Source: Verrucomicrobiota bacterium (GTDB lineage Bacteria; Verrucomicrobiota; Verrucomicrobiia; Chthoniobacterales; UBA10450). From it: 43,052 bases of DNA. Location: the NCBI GenBank assembly GCA_003218535.1, contig QHNV01000133.1, positions 1-43,052 on the forward strand, in the 5' to 3' direction. The position numbers and the translations under genes are program-made. The notes below the pieces were generated by a model. The model saw only the letters and a program-made list of their open reading frames with translations, was not told the origin of the DNA and did no database searches. Positions 25,944 through 33,940 of the stretch are shown in pieces (within the stretch, counting starts at the first letter, position 1; the number at the start of each line of letters is the position of its first letter).

Positions 25944-26303
25944 ATGAATGTGACTCGAAAAGCCGCACGGCACCGTATTCATCAACGGATCAGGAAAAAA
26001 ATTTCGGGGACGGCCGAACGTCCGCGGCTCGCTGTTCATTTCTCTGGGAAACACGTCTATGTGCAGGCTATCGACGACGGCGCAGGCCGGACGTTGGCCG
26101 CTGCATCTACAACAGAATCATCCTTTCAGAGCAAAAAAACCGCTGCCAATCGCGCTGCGGCGGAAGAAATTGGCAAAACTATCGCGGAACGTCTGCTTGA
26201 GAAGAAACTGGACCGTGTCGTTTTTGATCGCGGCGGGTTTCTTTATCACGGAAAAGCCAAGGCTCTGGCGGACGCGGCGCGGGCAGGCGGTTTGAAATTT
26301 TAA
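25944..26303 (+). CDS. rplR: Ribosomal protein L18
   Basis: A 119-residue L18 with RPRLAVHFSGKHVYVQAIDD and the C-terminal FDRGGFLYHGKAKALADAAR. It binds 5S rRNA. It is spaced 3 nt after rplF and 3 nt before rpsE, so all three are probably coupled. Confidence 0.97.
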   Translation: MNVTRKAARHRIHQRIRKKISGTAERPRLAVHFSGKHVYVQAIDDGAGRTLAAASTTESSFQSKKTAANRAAAEEIGKTIAERLLEKKLDRVVFDRGGFLYHGKAKALADAARAGGLKF

Positions 26304-26306
26304 TTC

Positions 26307-26855
26307 ATGGCAAGAACTCCAGGCAGACGACCAGACTCTCGCATTCCGGATAAAACACCCGCAGCGAAAGGCGATACAACCGAAAAAGTCGTTTTCATCA
26401 ACCGGTGTGCGAAAGTGGTCAAGGGTGGCCGCCGCTTTAGTTTCAGTGCCTTGATCGTAGCCGGCGACCACGATGGAAAAGTGGGCTACGGATTTGGCAA
26501 GGCGAATGAAGTTTCCGAGGCAATTCGAAAGGCCTCAGAGGCGGCGCGCAAATCGATGGAAAAAGTTTCGCTGAATGAAAACACGATCCCGCATGAAGTG
26601 ATTGGCGAGTACGATGGTGCGCGGGTACTGTTGCGACCGGCATCGCCGGGAACAGGAATTATCGCCGGGGGAGGCGTACGCGCAGTCGCTGAAGCGGCCG
26701 GAATTCGCGATGTGCTGGCCAAATCGTTAGGCTCCAGCAATCACGCAAACGTAGTCAAGGCCACGATGGCCGCCTTGAGATCGCTTCGCCGACGAGACGA
26801 GATTTTTAAAGTGCGCGGAATCCAGTCAGGGGATGGAAAGGGCGCGCAATCATGA
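26307..26855 (+). CDS. rpsE: Ribosomal protein S5
   Basis: A 182-residue S5. The dsRNA-binding-like domain starts at [20 protein letters not shown], and the conserved [19 protein letters not shown] and [20 protein letters not shown] follow. The first 25 residues are an extension. rplO overlaps its end (ATGATG), leaving no room for the usual rpmD (L30). Confidence 0.97.
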   Translation: MARTPGRRPDSRIPDKTPAAKGDTTEKVVFINRCAKVVKGGRRFSFSALIVAGDHDGKVGYGFGKANEVSEAIRKASEAARKSMEKVSLNENTIPHEVIGEYDGARVLLRPASPGTGIIAGGGVRAVAEAAGIRDVLAKSLGSSNHANVVKATMAALRSLRRRDEIFKVRGIQSGDGKGAQS

Positions 26856-27424
26856 TGCGTCTTCATAATTTGCGACCGCGTCCCGGAGCTCGACATCGGG
26901 TCAAACGCCTTGGTTGCGGCGAGAGTTCCGGTCACGGAAAAACAAGCGGCAAAGGTCATAAAGGACAAAAAGCGCGCTCCGGCGGAAGCATTCGGCTCGG
27001 GTTCGAAGGGGGCCAAATGCCGTTGATTCGCCGCTTACCGAAGCGGGGTTTTAACAACGCGGCTTTTCACAAGCGTTATGCAATTGTGAACTTGGACGAT
27101 TTAAATCAATTCGAACCCGGAACCGTTGTGAACGAGCAACTGCTGCGTGGGGCAAATCTTGTCCACGGTCACTTCGCGGGCATAAAGATCCTTGGTGACG
27201 GCGAATTGAAGCCCAGCCTGAAAGTGGAAGCCGACAAAGTAAGTGTCACCGCTCGGGAAAAAATCGAGAAGGCTGGCGGGACAATCACACTGCGGGAAAC
27301 ACACAGAGTTGAGAAACGCAAGGTCGATTTTGTCTCGGCCGAAGCCAAGCCGGAGGCAGCAGTGGCATCGGCAACGAAACCGGACGCGAAGGCGAACGCG
27401 AAGTCGCCGAAGAAAAAAAGTTAG
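26852..27424 (+). CDS. rplO: Ribosomal protein L15 with long tail
   Basis: A 190-residue L15 (144 in E. coli), with the start [19 protein letters not shown], the glycine-rich [19 protein letters not shown] and [18 protein letters not shown]. The last 35 residues are an Ala/Lys/Pro tail ([20 protein letters not shown]). It is followed 3 nt later by secY. Confidence 0.96.
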   Translation: MMRLHNLRPRPGARHRVKRLGCGESSGHGKTSGKGHKGQKARSGGSIRLGFEGGQMPLIRRLPKRGFNNAAFHKRYAIVNLDDLNQFEPGTVVNEQLLRGANLVHGHFAGIKILGDGELKPSLKVEADKVSVTAREKIEKAGGTITLRETHRVEKRKVDFVSAEAKPEAAVASATKPDAKANAKSPKKKS

Positions 27425-27427
27425 CGA

Positions 27428-28936
27428 ATGGTTTCGGCGTTTCTAAATACGGTCAAGATACCGGAATTGCGCCGGCGAATTTTGTTTACGCTGGCAGTAA
27501 TCGTGATCGTGCGGCTCGGGGCAGCCATCACCACTCCCGGCGTAAACCAGGCCGTGCTGCAAGAATGGTTCCGCACCTCGACGACCACAGGCGGTGGGGG
27601 GTTGGCCGCGCTGTTCAATTTGTTCAGCGGTGGAGCGCTGGAAAATTGCGCGGTCTTTTCTCTGGGCATTATGCCTTACATCAGCGCATCGATCATGATG
27701 CAGTTGCTCACTGCGGTTATTCCTCAGCTTGGCAGGCTGGCGCGGGAAGAGGGCGGTCGGCAGAAGATCATGCAAATGACGCGATACGCCACGGTGGGGC
27801 TGTGCATTTTTCAGGGATATCTGCTGGCGTTGTCATTCCAGCATCCAGAATCATATCACACCATCTTAGGCGGAATCAGCGAGACAATTCGCAACATTGG
27901 CATCCCGTTGGTCGATGATATGGGCTGGAAATTCCGAATCGTCACCGTGATTTCCTTAACGACTGGCACCCTTCTTTTGATGTGGCTGGGCGATCAGATC
28001 ACTGAACGCGGTATCGGCAACGGAATCTCGTTGATCATTACAATCGGCATTGTGGCGCGGCTTCCCGCCGCGCTCGCCCAAGCGTGGAAGACCTTCGTTC
28101 CGACGGCGCAAACTGGTGCCAGCCAGGTTAATCCGGCCATCCTTGTGTTGATGATCGCTTTCTTATTTATTGTTATTGCGGGAGTGATCGCGATCACTCA
28201 AGGCGTCCGTAAAATCACGGTGCAGTATGCCAAGCGCGTCGTGGGCCGAAAAATGTATGGTGGCCAGACCCAGTATATGCCTTTAAAAGTAAACTATGCC
28301 GGCGTAATGCCGATCATTTTTGCATGGGCATTGCTTTTGTTTCCCACCACCATCGTTAGCTACGGCTTTAGAAACAGTCCCACTGCCGCGCGTATCGCCA
28401 GCGCGCTTTCGACCGGCTGGCCGCATTATGTTGTTCTGGCGGGAATGATTTTTTTCTTTAGTTATTTTTGGGTTGCAACACAGTTTCAGCCAGCGCAGAT
28501 CGCGGATGATCTCAAAAAATACGGCGGTTATATCCCGGGCGTACGACCGGGTAAACCGACGGCTGACTTTCTTGATTTCACGATGACGCGCTTGACCTTC
28601 GCGGGCGCGATTTTTCTGACCCTCATTGCGGTCTTGCCAGCGCTTATGAGCCAGGGATTGAACGTTCCGATGATCACCGCGCAATTTTTTGGCGGCACGA
28701 GCCTGTTGATTATTGTCGGCGTCATCCTCGATACGATGCGCCAGGTCGAGACCCATCTCATTCAGCGACATTACGACGGCTTCTTGCGTAAGGGACGCAT
28801 CCGCGGCCGAGCGTTCGACACTCGCTCCGCTTACGGCCGCGGCGAGACCGCGGCCAGCGGCACACTGATGTGGCTCTATGTCGGGATCGCTGTCCTTGTC
28901 ATTGCAGGCGTCGCCATTTTTCTCTACGGCCGATAG
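27428..28936 (+). CDS. secY: Preprotein translocase subunit SecY
   Basis: A 502-residue channel subunit of the Sec translocon with about 10 transmembrane helices. Visible landmarks are the N-terminal RRRILFTLAVIVIVRLGAAI, the plug region after GVNQAV, LGIMPYISASIMMQL, the ITERGIGNGISLII segment (TM4/5) and the cytosolic loop IADDLKKYGGYIPGVRPG. It is longer than E. coli SecY (443), with extra length in loops. Its TAG abuts the GTG start of adk. Confidence 0.97.
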   Translation: MVSAFLNTVKIPELRRRILFTLAVIVIVRLGAAITTPGVNQAVLQEWFRTSTTTGGGGLAALFNLFSGGALENCAVFSLGIMPYISASIMMQLLTAVIPQLGRLAREEGGRQKIMQMTRYATVGLCIFQGYLLALSFQHPESYHTILGGISETIRNIGIPLVDDMGWKFRIVTVISLTTGTLLLMWLGDQITERGIGNGISLIITIGIVARLPAALAQAWKTFVPTAQTGASQVNPAILVLMIAFLFIVIAGVIAITQGVRKITVQYAKRVVGRKMYGGQTQYMPLKVNYAGVMPIIFAWALLLFPTTIVSYGFRNSPTAARIASALSTGWPHYVVLAGMIFFFSYFWVATQFQPAQIADDLKKYGGYIPGVRPGKPTADFLDFTMTRLTFAGAIFLTLIAVLPALMSQGLNVPMITAQFFGGTSLLIIVGVILDTMRQVETHLIQRHYDGFLRKGRIRGRAFDTRSAYGRGETAASGTLMWLYVGIAVLVIAGVAIFLYGR

Positions 28937-29596
28937 GTGAAAAGACGACTCGTTCTTCTGGGTGCGCCCGGTTCCGGCAAAGGAACGCAAGCGGAGATGA
29001 TTACCCGCCAGTTTGGTATTCCGGTTACCTCGCCAGGTGCGATTCTGCGTCGCGAAAAAGAATTAGGGACGCCTCTGGGCGAGGAGACCGCTGAAGTGCT
29101 TGAGCGCGGTGGTCTCGTCTCCGACAAAATCATCGTAGAGCTCATCGAAGACTGGCTGCGGTTGCACGGCGGCCACGGCTTTGTATTCGACGGATTTCCT
29201 CGCACGTTGCCACAGGCGGAGAGTCTGATGTCGATTCTGGCGCGGTTACGGACAGCGCTGGACTTGTCACTCTGGCTCGAAGTCTCTCAGCAGACGGTCT
29301 TCGACCGCATTGCTGGCCGCCTTCAGTGTGGCGAATGTGGTTTCACCACCAGCGCTTCGAGCGCTCAGTTTGCCCTAAGACCGGTGTGTCCTTATTGCGA
29401 CGGGCGGCTAGTGCGGCGGGGTGATGATGATCTGGCTGTATTGCAAACGCGGCTCTCTGAATTTGAAACGAAGACGCAGCCGCTCGCTTCCTTTTACGGA
29501 AAGATGTCGATCCTGCATCGCATTGACGGCAATCGCGATCGTGAAGCGGTCTTTGCTGACATCTCGCGGCTCATTGAAGACAAAGCGCAGGCATGA
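28937..29596 (+). CDS. adk: Adenylate kinase
   Basis: A 219-residue nucleoside monophosphate kinase (ATP + AMP to 2 ADP). The P-loop is GAPGSGKGTQ, and FVFDGFPRTLPQAE is typical. The LID has a zinc-ribbon-like pair, CGECG and CPYCDG. The AMP-binding segment is TSPGAILRREKELG, less standard than STGDMLRA, but the arginine is kept. The start is GTG directly after the secY stop. The end overlaps map in ATGA. Confidence 0.95.
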   Translation: MKRRLVLLGAPGSGKGTQAEMITRQFGIPVTSPGAILRREKELGTPLGEETAEVLERGGLVSDKIIVELIEDWLRLHGGHGFVFDGFPRTLPQAESLMSILARLRTALDLSLWLEVSQQTVFDRIAGRLQCGECGFTTSASSAQFALRPVCPYCDGRLVRRGDDDLAVLQTRLSEFETKTQPLASFYGKMSILHRIDGNRDREAVFADISRLIEDKAQA

Positions 29597-30234
29597 TTCC
29601 GATCAAGAGCGCAAAAGAGATCGAGAAGATGCGACAAGCATGCCGCACCGCGAGCGACATCCTCGATCGCGTGAGCGAATTGATCCGCCCTGGAATCACC
29701 ACTAAAGAGGTTGATGAAGCGGCTGCTGTTTTCATGCAGGAAGCCGGTGTGAAGAGCGCGTTTCTCGGTTACCGGCTTGGTCATCGAATGTTTCCTGGAA
29801 ACGTTTGCATTTCGCTTAATGACGAGGTGGTTCACGGAATCGCTAGCCAGCGGCGAATTCAATAAGCGATCCAGATAGCGCGCGAAGGCATGCGTTTGGG
29901 TGATATCTGCGCAGAGATCGACGACGAAGCCCGGCGCAACCGCTTCTCAGTAGTGCGCGAGTTTGTGGGACACGGAGTGGGGCGCAAGTTGCACGAAGAA
30001 CCGCAGATTCCCAATTATGGCAAACGGGGGAGCGGGCCGCGGCTCAAAGCTGGAATGACCCTCGCCATCGAGCCAATGATTAACATGGGCACCGCGGCCG
30101 TCCGCTTGCTGGAGGATGGCTGGACTGTGCGCACAGCAGACGGACTGCCTTCGGCGCACTTCGAGCACACCGTCCTGATTACCAGGGATGAGCCAGAAAT
30201 CCTGACATGGCGCGGAAAGACGCAATTGAAGTAG
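29593..30234 (+). pseudogene. map: Type I methionine aminopeptidase, internally deleted
   Basis: The N-terminal part (IKSAKEIEKMRQACRTAS to VVHGIASQRRIQ) ends at a TAA at 29863-29865. The C-terminal part continues in the same frame (AIQIAREGMRLGDICAEID, GHGVGRKLHEEPQ, LAIEPMINMG, FEHTVLI) to 30234. About 43 codons are missing in between, including both metal-binding aspartates (the NID and GDT segments of E. coli Map). The remaining ligands, His in GHGVG and the two Glu, are intact. Either another map gene exists or the assembly lost this piece, as in fusA. The end overlaps infA by 28 nt. Confidence 0.85.
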
Positions 30235-30425
30235 AAGGCACGGTCGTCGAGTTGCTGCCCAATACCATGTTTCAGGTCGCACTGCGCAATGGTCATCGTG
30301 TTCTGGCGCATATTTCGGGCAAAATGCGGTTGCACTTCATTCGCATCTTGCCAGGAGACAAAGTTATGCTAGAGATTTCTCCCTACGATTTGTCGAAGGG
30401 GCGAATTACGTTTCGCCATAAATGA
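30207..30425 (+). CDS. infA: Translation initiation factor IF-1
   Basis: A 72-residue OB-fold protein of normal length: [20 protein letters not shown], the [16 protein letters not shown] loop, and [11 protein letters not shown] at the end. It blocks the 30S A site during initiation. It starts within the 3' end of map. Confidence 0.97.
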   Translation: MARKDAIEVEGTVVELLPNTMFQVALRNGHRVLAHISGKMRLHFIRILPGDKVMLEISPYDLSKGRITFRHK

Positions 30426-30450
30426 CAACGTGGAGCAGGCTCCGCGTTGT
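30425..30450 (+). terminator. Strong hairpin between infA and rpmJ
   Basis: Starting at the last base of the infA stop, ACAACGTGGAG pairs with CTCCGCGTTGT around CAGG (11 bp, one G-U pair). It is followed within a few bases by TTTT (30454-30457). It may partly end transcription or be an mRNA-stability hairpin splitting the operon; rpmJ starts 14 nt after the stem. It may also be another copy of a palindromic element. Confidence 0.45.
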
Positions 30451-30464
30451 CCGTTTTGCGGACT

Positions 30465-30578
30465 ATGAAAGTACGACCATCGGTAAAAAGACTTTGTGCC
30501 AGTTGCAAGATCGTAAAGCGCAAGAACGTGGTGCGCGTGGTCTGCAAAAACCCGCGCCATAAACAGCGCCAGGGCTGA
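30465..30578 (+). CDS. rpmJ: Ribosomal protein L36
   Basis: A 37-residue protein beginning [15 protein letters not shown]. It has the zinc ribbon ligands Cys11, Cys14, Cys27 and His32, so this is the zinc-containing form. It lies in the usual place between infA and rpsM. Confidence 0.95.
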   Translation: MKVRPSVKRLCASCKIVKRKNVVRVVCKNPRHKQRQG

Positions 30579-30622
30579 TTTTCGATTTAATTTGTAAACT
30601 TGTAACTTTTTCAATCAACATC

Positions 30623-31018
30623 ATGCCAAGATTACTCGGAGTTGAAATTCCAGCGGAGAAACGTATCGAAGCGTCCCTTACCTACATTTATGGGATCGGG
30701 TTGAGCACGGCGAAGCGCATTCTCGAGCAAACCAATATCGATCCGAATTTGCGGGCGAAAAACCTGACGCCGCAACAATTGAACGAGATCATTCACGCGA
30801 TCGCGAACAATAAGATCAAAATCGAAGGCGATCTGCGGCGCGACGTGCAGGGCAATCTGAAGCGTTTACAAGCGATCAATAGTTACCGCGGAATACGGCA
30901 TCGAAGAGGCTTACCGGTGCGCGGCCAGCGAACATCGACAAATGCGCGCACCCGTAAAGGACCTCGAAAAACGGTGGGCGTGATCCGCAATCCTGAAGCC
31001 AAAGCGGGTAAAGTTTAA
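30623..31018 (+). CDS. rpsM: Ribosomal protein S13
   Basis: A 131-residue S13 starting [20 protein letters not shown], with the helix-two-turn-helix and the C-terminal [20 protein letters not shown] that touches the decoding site tRNAs. It is preceded by an AT-rich leader after rpmJ. Normal length. Confidence 0.97.
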   Translation: MPRLLGVEIPAEKRIEASLTYIYGIGLSTAKRILEQTNIDPNLRAKNLTPQQLNEIIHAIANNKIKIEGDLRRDVQGNLKRLQAINSYRGIRHRRGLPVRGQRTSTNARTRKGPRKTVGVIRNPEAKAGKV

Positions 31019-31032
31019 GGATTAATTTAAAG

Positions 31033-31683
31033 ATGGCAGAACCAAAGAACCCGACCAGCGAGGATCAGGAAAAACCGACGACGAGGAAGCCGGAGCCGAC
31101 AACCATTCCGGAGGATTCTGCGGTAAGCGAACCTCCATCCCTTGAAAAGCAGTCGGCGGCCGTTCCTGCGGCTGCGAAGGCTGAAACAGTGGTTAAGCCG
31201 GCCAAAAAGCCGGCCAAAAGAAAAAAAGAAGAAGCCGCTTCGAAAGCTTCCGGGGTTGCTGCCGCACCGGAAAGCCTTTCTCTATCGGCCGACGAGGTCG
31301 AGCGGCCAAAGGTCGTCAAGGCGAAGGGCAGCAAGAATATTCATTCAGGTATCGCGCACGTTCTCGCGACATTTAACAACACGATTGTGACGATTACCGA
31401 CACGAAAGGCAACGTGATTGGGTGGTCGAGCGCCGGGAAAATCGGGTTCAAAGGTTCGCGCAAAAGCACCGCCTACGCCGCGCAAATGGTTGCTCAGGAT
31501 GCTTCGCGCCAGGCCATGGGGCACGGCCTGAAGGAAGTCGAGGTCTTGGTCAGAGGGCCGGGAGCAGGCCGCGAATCTGCGGTGCGCGCTTTGCAGGCAA
31601 TCGGGCTCGATCTCACTGTTATCCGCGACGTGACCCCCGTGCCGCACAATGGCTGTCGCCCGCCAAAGCAACGCCGCGTGTAG
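31033..31683 (+). CDS. rpsK: Ribosomal protein S11 with a long N-terminal extension
   Basis: A 216-residue S11, nearly twice the usual 117-130. The conserved part starts at about residue 99 ([20 protein letters not shown]) and is complete to the [13 protein letters not shown] end. Residues 1-98 are Pro/Ala/Lys/Glu-rich and probably disordered ([20 protein letters not shown]). No good internal start exists at the core, so the extension is probably translated. Confidence 0.95.
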   Translation: MAEPKNPTSEDQEKPTTRKPEPTTIPEDSAVSEPPSLEKQSAAVPAAAKAETVVKPAKKPAKRKKEEAASKASGVAAAPESLSLSADEVERPKVVKAKGSKNIHSGIAHVLATFNNTIVTITDTKGNVIGWSSAGKIGFKGSRKSTAYAAQMVAQDASRQAMGHGLKEVEVLVRGPGAGRESAVRALQAIGLDLTVIRDVTPVPHNGCRPPKQRRV

Positions 31684-31724
31684 ATCGACATTTCCTCTCA
31701 ACTCTCAACTATCAACTTTCTGAA

Positions 31725-32336
31725 ATGGGTAGATACACCGGACCAAAAACGAGAGTGAGCCGGCGCTACGGGGTGCCGATTTTCGGTTCCTCCAAGGCAT
31801 TGGAGCGGAAAAATTATCCTCCAGGCATGCACGGCCCGAGAGGTTCCCGACGCAAACAATCGGAGTACGCGATTGCGCTCGGCGAAAAGCAGAAGCTGCG
31901 TTATCAGTACGGCCTGCTCGAGCGGCAGTTCCGGCGCATTTTTCAAAACGCGCTGCGCAAGCGCGGCGTTACGGGTGAGACGCTTCTCCAGCTTCTGGAG
32001 ACGCGGCTCGATAACGTCGTCTATCGACTTGGTCTAGCGAACACGCGCAGTGCCGCTCGCCAGCTTGTCTCACATGGCCATGTGCTTGTGAACGGACGGA
32101 GCGTTAACATTGCGTCCTACAACGTGAAGGCGGGCGATGAAATTACGATTAAAGATAAGCCGAAATCGCGCCAACTGGTGCTGCGCAATCTTGAGCTCAC
32201 CCAAATCGCACCGGTCCCTGATTGGTTAACAGTCGAGCGCGATGCGCTCCGCGGCAAAGTCGCTCACATTCCTTCGCGCGAAGAGATGCAGCCGATCGTA
32301 AACGAACAGCTCATCGTCGAATTGTATTCGAGATAG
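31725..32336 (+). CDS. rpsD: Ribosomal protein S4
   Basis: A 203-residue S4 starting MGRYTGPKTRVSRRYG. It has no cysteines, so it is the zinc-free form. The S4 RNA-binding domain is at about 92-155 (ETRLDNVVYRLGLANTRSAAR). The frame is open far upstream but overlaps rpsK. It is the last gene of the run: no rpoA or rplQ follows, and the strand changes after it. Confidence 0.97.
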   Translation: MGRYTGPKTRVSRRYGVPIFGSSKALERKNYPPGMHGPRGSRRKQSEYAIALGEKQKLRYQYGLLERQFRRIFQNALRKRGVTGETLLQLLETRLDNVVYRLGLANTRSAARQLVSHGHVLVNGRSVNIASYNVKAGDEITIKDKPKSRQLVLRNLELTQIAPVPDWLTVERDALRGKVAHIPSREEMQPIVNEQLIVELYSR

Positions 32337-32369
32337 GAGATTCACTGAATCGCTCACGGACGATTAAGG

Positions 32370-32606
32370 TCAATCATCTCTACCTTCGAGGTACTCCAGC
32401 GCTTTGTCGTAACTTTTGCGCTCGAGGAAATGCTTTAGCCGGGGATTAATTGGCTGCGGAAGCGTTTCCTGTAGTTTGTCGATTTTCTCGGAGACTTCGC
32501 GCAGCCGGGCGACGTGTTTCGCCTCATCTCGACGGCTGTCCTCATTATGAATGATTGCGAGGCGTTCTCGTAGAGCCTCGGCTAGATCGCTAACGGTGTT
32601 TTGCAT
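32370..32606 (-). CDS. Small hypothetical helical protein
   Basis: A 78-residue charged protein (MQNTVSDLAEALRERLAIIH, HVARLREVSEKIDKLQETLP, KHFLERKSYDKALEYLEG). It is predicted to be two helices plus a short C-terminal helix. No signal or membrane segment. It is convergent with rpsD. I do not recognise the family; the composition and heptad pattern support it being real. Confidence 0.65.
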   Translation of the reverse strand: MQNTVSDLAEALRERLAIIHNEDSRRDEAKHVARLREVSEKIDKLQETLPQPINPRLKHFLERKSYDKALEYLEGRDD

Positions 32607-32613
32607 TGGTTTA

Positions 32614-32700
32614 AGAACCGCGGATTACGCGGATTAAAACGGATAGAGAAATTAAGGTTTCGAAACTGCTGATCTTATCCGTGAAATCTGCGGATCACAA
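32614..32700. repeat. Inverted repeat of the CGCGGATTACGCGGAT type
   Basis: ACCGCGGATTACGCGGATTA near 32618-32637 and TCCGTGAAATCTGCGGATC near 32678-32696 form a long imperfect inverted repeat, with CGGATA and TATCCG extending the inner ends. It fills the gap between two minus-strand genes. The sequence type (nested GCGGATT blocks) is typical of dispersed intergenic repeats. Confidence 0.5.
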
Positions 32701-32739
32701 TGCTTCTTACGACAATCGCTCGTGTGCGCGAGACCGGAT

Positions 32740-33123
32740 TCAGCGGGGGCCTGATTCAGAAAGAAGCTGTCGCTTCGCTTCGAGCCAATCAGACTCTGCA
32801 TCCCCCGGCAATGCAAATCTGCGGCGCCGTTCGGAAATGAAGTAGGCACGAAGACGAATTTGGTCATCCAAAGGCTCGGTAGGTCCTCCGGCCTCTGGAG
32901 GCATTGAAATCTTCTCTTTCTGCGGAGCCGCAATCTTCTTATCGTGACTCCCGGGTCTCTTGCGGTTTGTTGCCGCCCGACGCGCGCGAGGCGCCTTAGT
33001 GGACTCCACTGCGGGACTCGATGCACCGGCTTCTGGTGGCGCTAGATTTTTGCTTTGGACAATTTTGCTCTTTTTCGGCACAGATTGATTGGTGTTAATG
33101 TCTTCAATTCGTTTAACGCGCAT
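32740..33123 (-). CDS. DUF2934-domain protein
   Basis: A 127-residue protein if it starts at the ATG at 33123, giving MRVKRIEDINTNQSV; the frame is open to 33276, but that part would overlap the divergent gene. The first 80 residues are basic and Pro/Ala-rich, likely disordered. The C-terminal 37 residues (DQIRLRAYFISERRRRFALP then ESDWLEAKRQLL) fit the DUF2934 motif. The role of this domain is unknown. It is divergent from the holin-like gene. Confidence 0.65.
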   Translation of the reverse strand: MRVKRIEDINTNQSVPKKSKIVQSKNLAPPEAGASSPAVESTKAPRARRAATNRKRPGSHDKKIAAPQKEKISMPPEAGGPTEPLDDQIRLRAYFISERRRRFALPGDAESDWLEAKRQLLSESGPR

Positions 33124-33189
33124 CGGCAGGTTGGCAAGCGCTTTCTGGCCACAATCGAAGCGAATGGTAAATTGCGAAAGATTTCTCTT

Positions 33190-33603
33190 ATGAAAGACTT
33201 TGTTTTTCGCTGGCTTATTACGACCGTCGCCGTATTTATCGCGGCGCCAATTGTGGGCATCAACTACGGCGGCCACCTCGGTTGCCTGCTGGGCGCGTGC
33301 CTTTTGCTGGGTATTGTAAACGCCTTTGTTCGTCCCGTGCTGTTGTTGTTGAGCTTGCCCTTGATTCTAGTGACGCTCGGTTTCTTTATCTTAATCATCA
33401 ATGCGCTGATGCTGAAATTCGTGGGCCAAATCGTACCCTGTTTTCAAGTTCCCGGCTTCTGGCCGGCCTTTTTTGGCGCGATCATAATTTCAATCGTCAG
33501 TTGGTTGCTCAGCGCATTTTTTCGAGGAAGCGACGGGCGCGTTCATGTGCTCACGCATCACAGCCAGATCCGGCGCGTTCGGGGGCGCGTGATCGAGCGC
33601 TAA
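33190..33603 (+). CDS. Phage-holin-4-2-like membrane protein (PF04020 family)
   Basis: A 137-residue protein with four hydrophobic segments (RWLITTVAVFIAAPIVGI, LGACLLLGIVNAFVRPVLLL, LVTLGFFILIINALMLKFVG, FWPAFFGAIIISIVSWLLS). This arrangement with NAFVRP is that of the PF04020 membrane family, found widely on bacterial chromosomes and not tied to phage. The start at 33190 was chosen because the frame before it is not protein-like. The function is unknown. Confidence 0.8.
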   Translation: MKDFVFRWLITTVAVFIAAPIVGINYGGHLGCLLGACLLLGIVNAFVRPVLLLLSLPLILVTLGFFILIINALMLKFVGQIVPCFQVPGFWPAFFGAIIISIVSWLLSAFFRGSDGRVHVLTHHSQIRRVRGRVIER

Positions 33604-33687
33604 GGAGAGCTCGCTCGTCGTTAATAGTAGGGACGCCGCGGCGGGTGGGTATGGCTAGCGTCAAAGGCGCTATTTCATTTTTAGCAG

Positions 33688-33706
33688 CCTGGGGCATCGC
33701 CCCAGG
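33688..33706. repeat. Perfect hairpin, REP-like
   Basis: CCTGGGGC at 33688-33695 pairs perfectly with GCCCCAGG at 33699-33706 around ATC. It follows the holin-like gene by 84 nt and lies 59 nt from the end of a transposase-like remnant. It could terminate transcription, but the T run is missing. Its form suits a REP-type element. Confidence 0.5.
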
Positions 33707-33764
33707 GAATTAATCGCGCGCCGTACACAAGCGTTGAAAGCGCGAGTCAATCAGTGGCTGATCC

Positions 33765-33899
33765 TCAATGCGAGACGTAACGTTCATCGAAATCCACGCC
33801 GCGCTTGCGCAGCAACTCGCGGTATTCCTCTTGGAATGTGCGTGTGCGATGGGAACACACACGCGCGATGTCCAGATGGCGTAGGCGTGCCAGTTCCTA
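33765..33899 (-). pseudogene. Remnant of an IS200-like / REP-associated tyrosine transposase
   Basis: Read on the minus strand, the frame gives HRTRTFQEEYRELLRKRG followed by VDFDERYVSH and a stop at 33765-33767. This resembles the C-terminal end of Y1-type transposases that I recall, of the form TFQEEYxxLLRxxGVExDERYxW. The frame is closed by a stop at 33897-33899 and no catalytic His or Tyr region is left, so only a fragment remains. The rest of 33604-33940 holds the hairpin at 33688 and nothing else I can support. Confidence 0.45.
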
Positions 33900-33940
33900 C
33901 CTTTTCAAGCACTTCAAAAGCAAGAGTAAAAATAGCGTTG

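Noticed and set aside
33190-33603. Phage origin of the holin-like gene
   Set aside because: PF04020 proteins are common on bacterial chromosomes, and no other phage gene is near.
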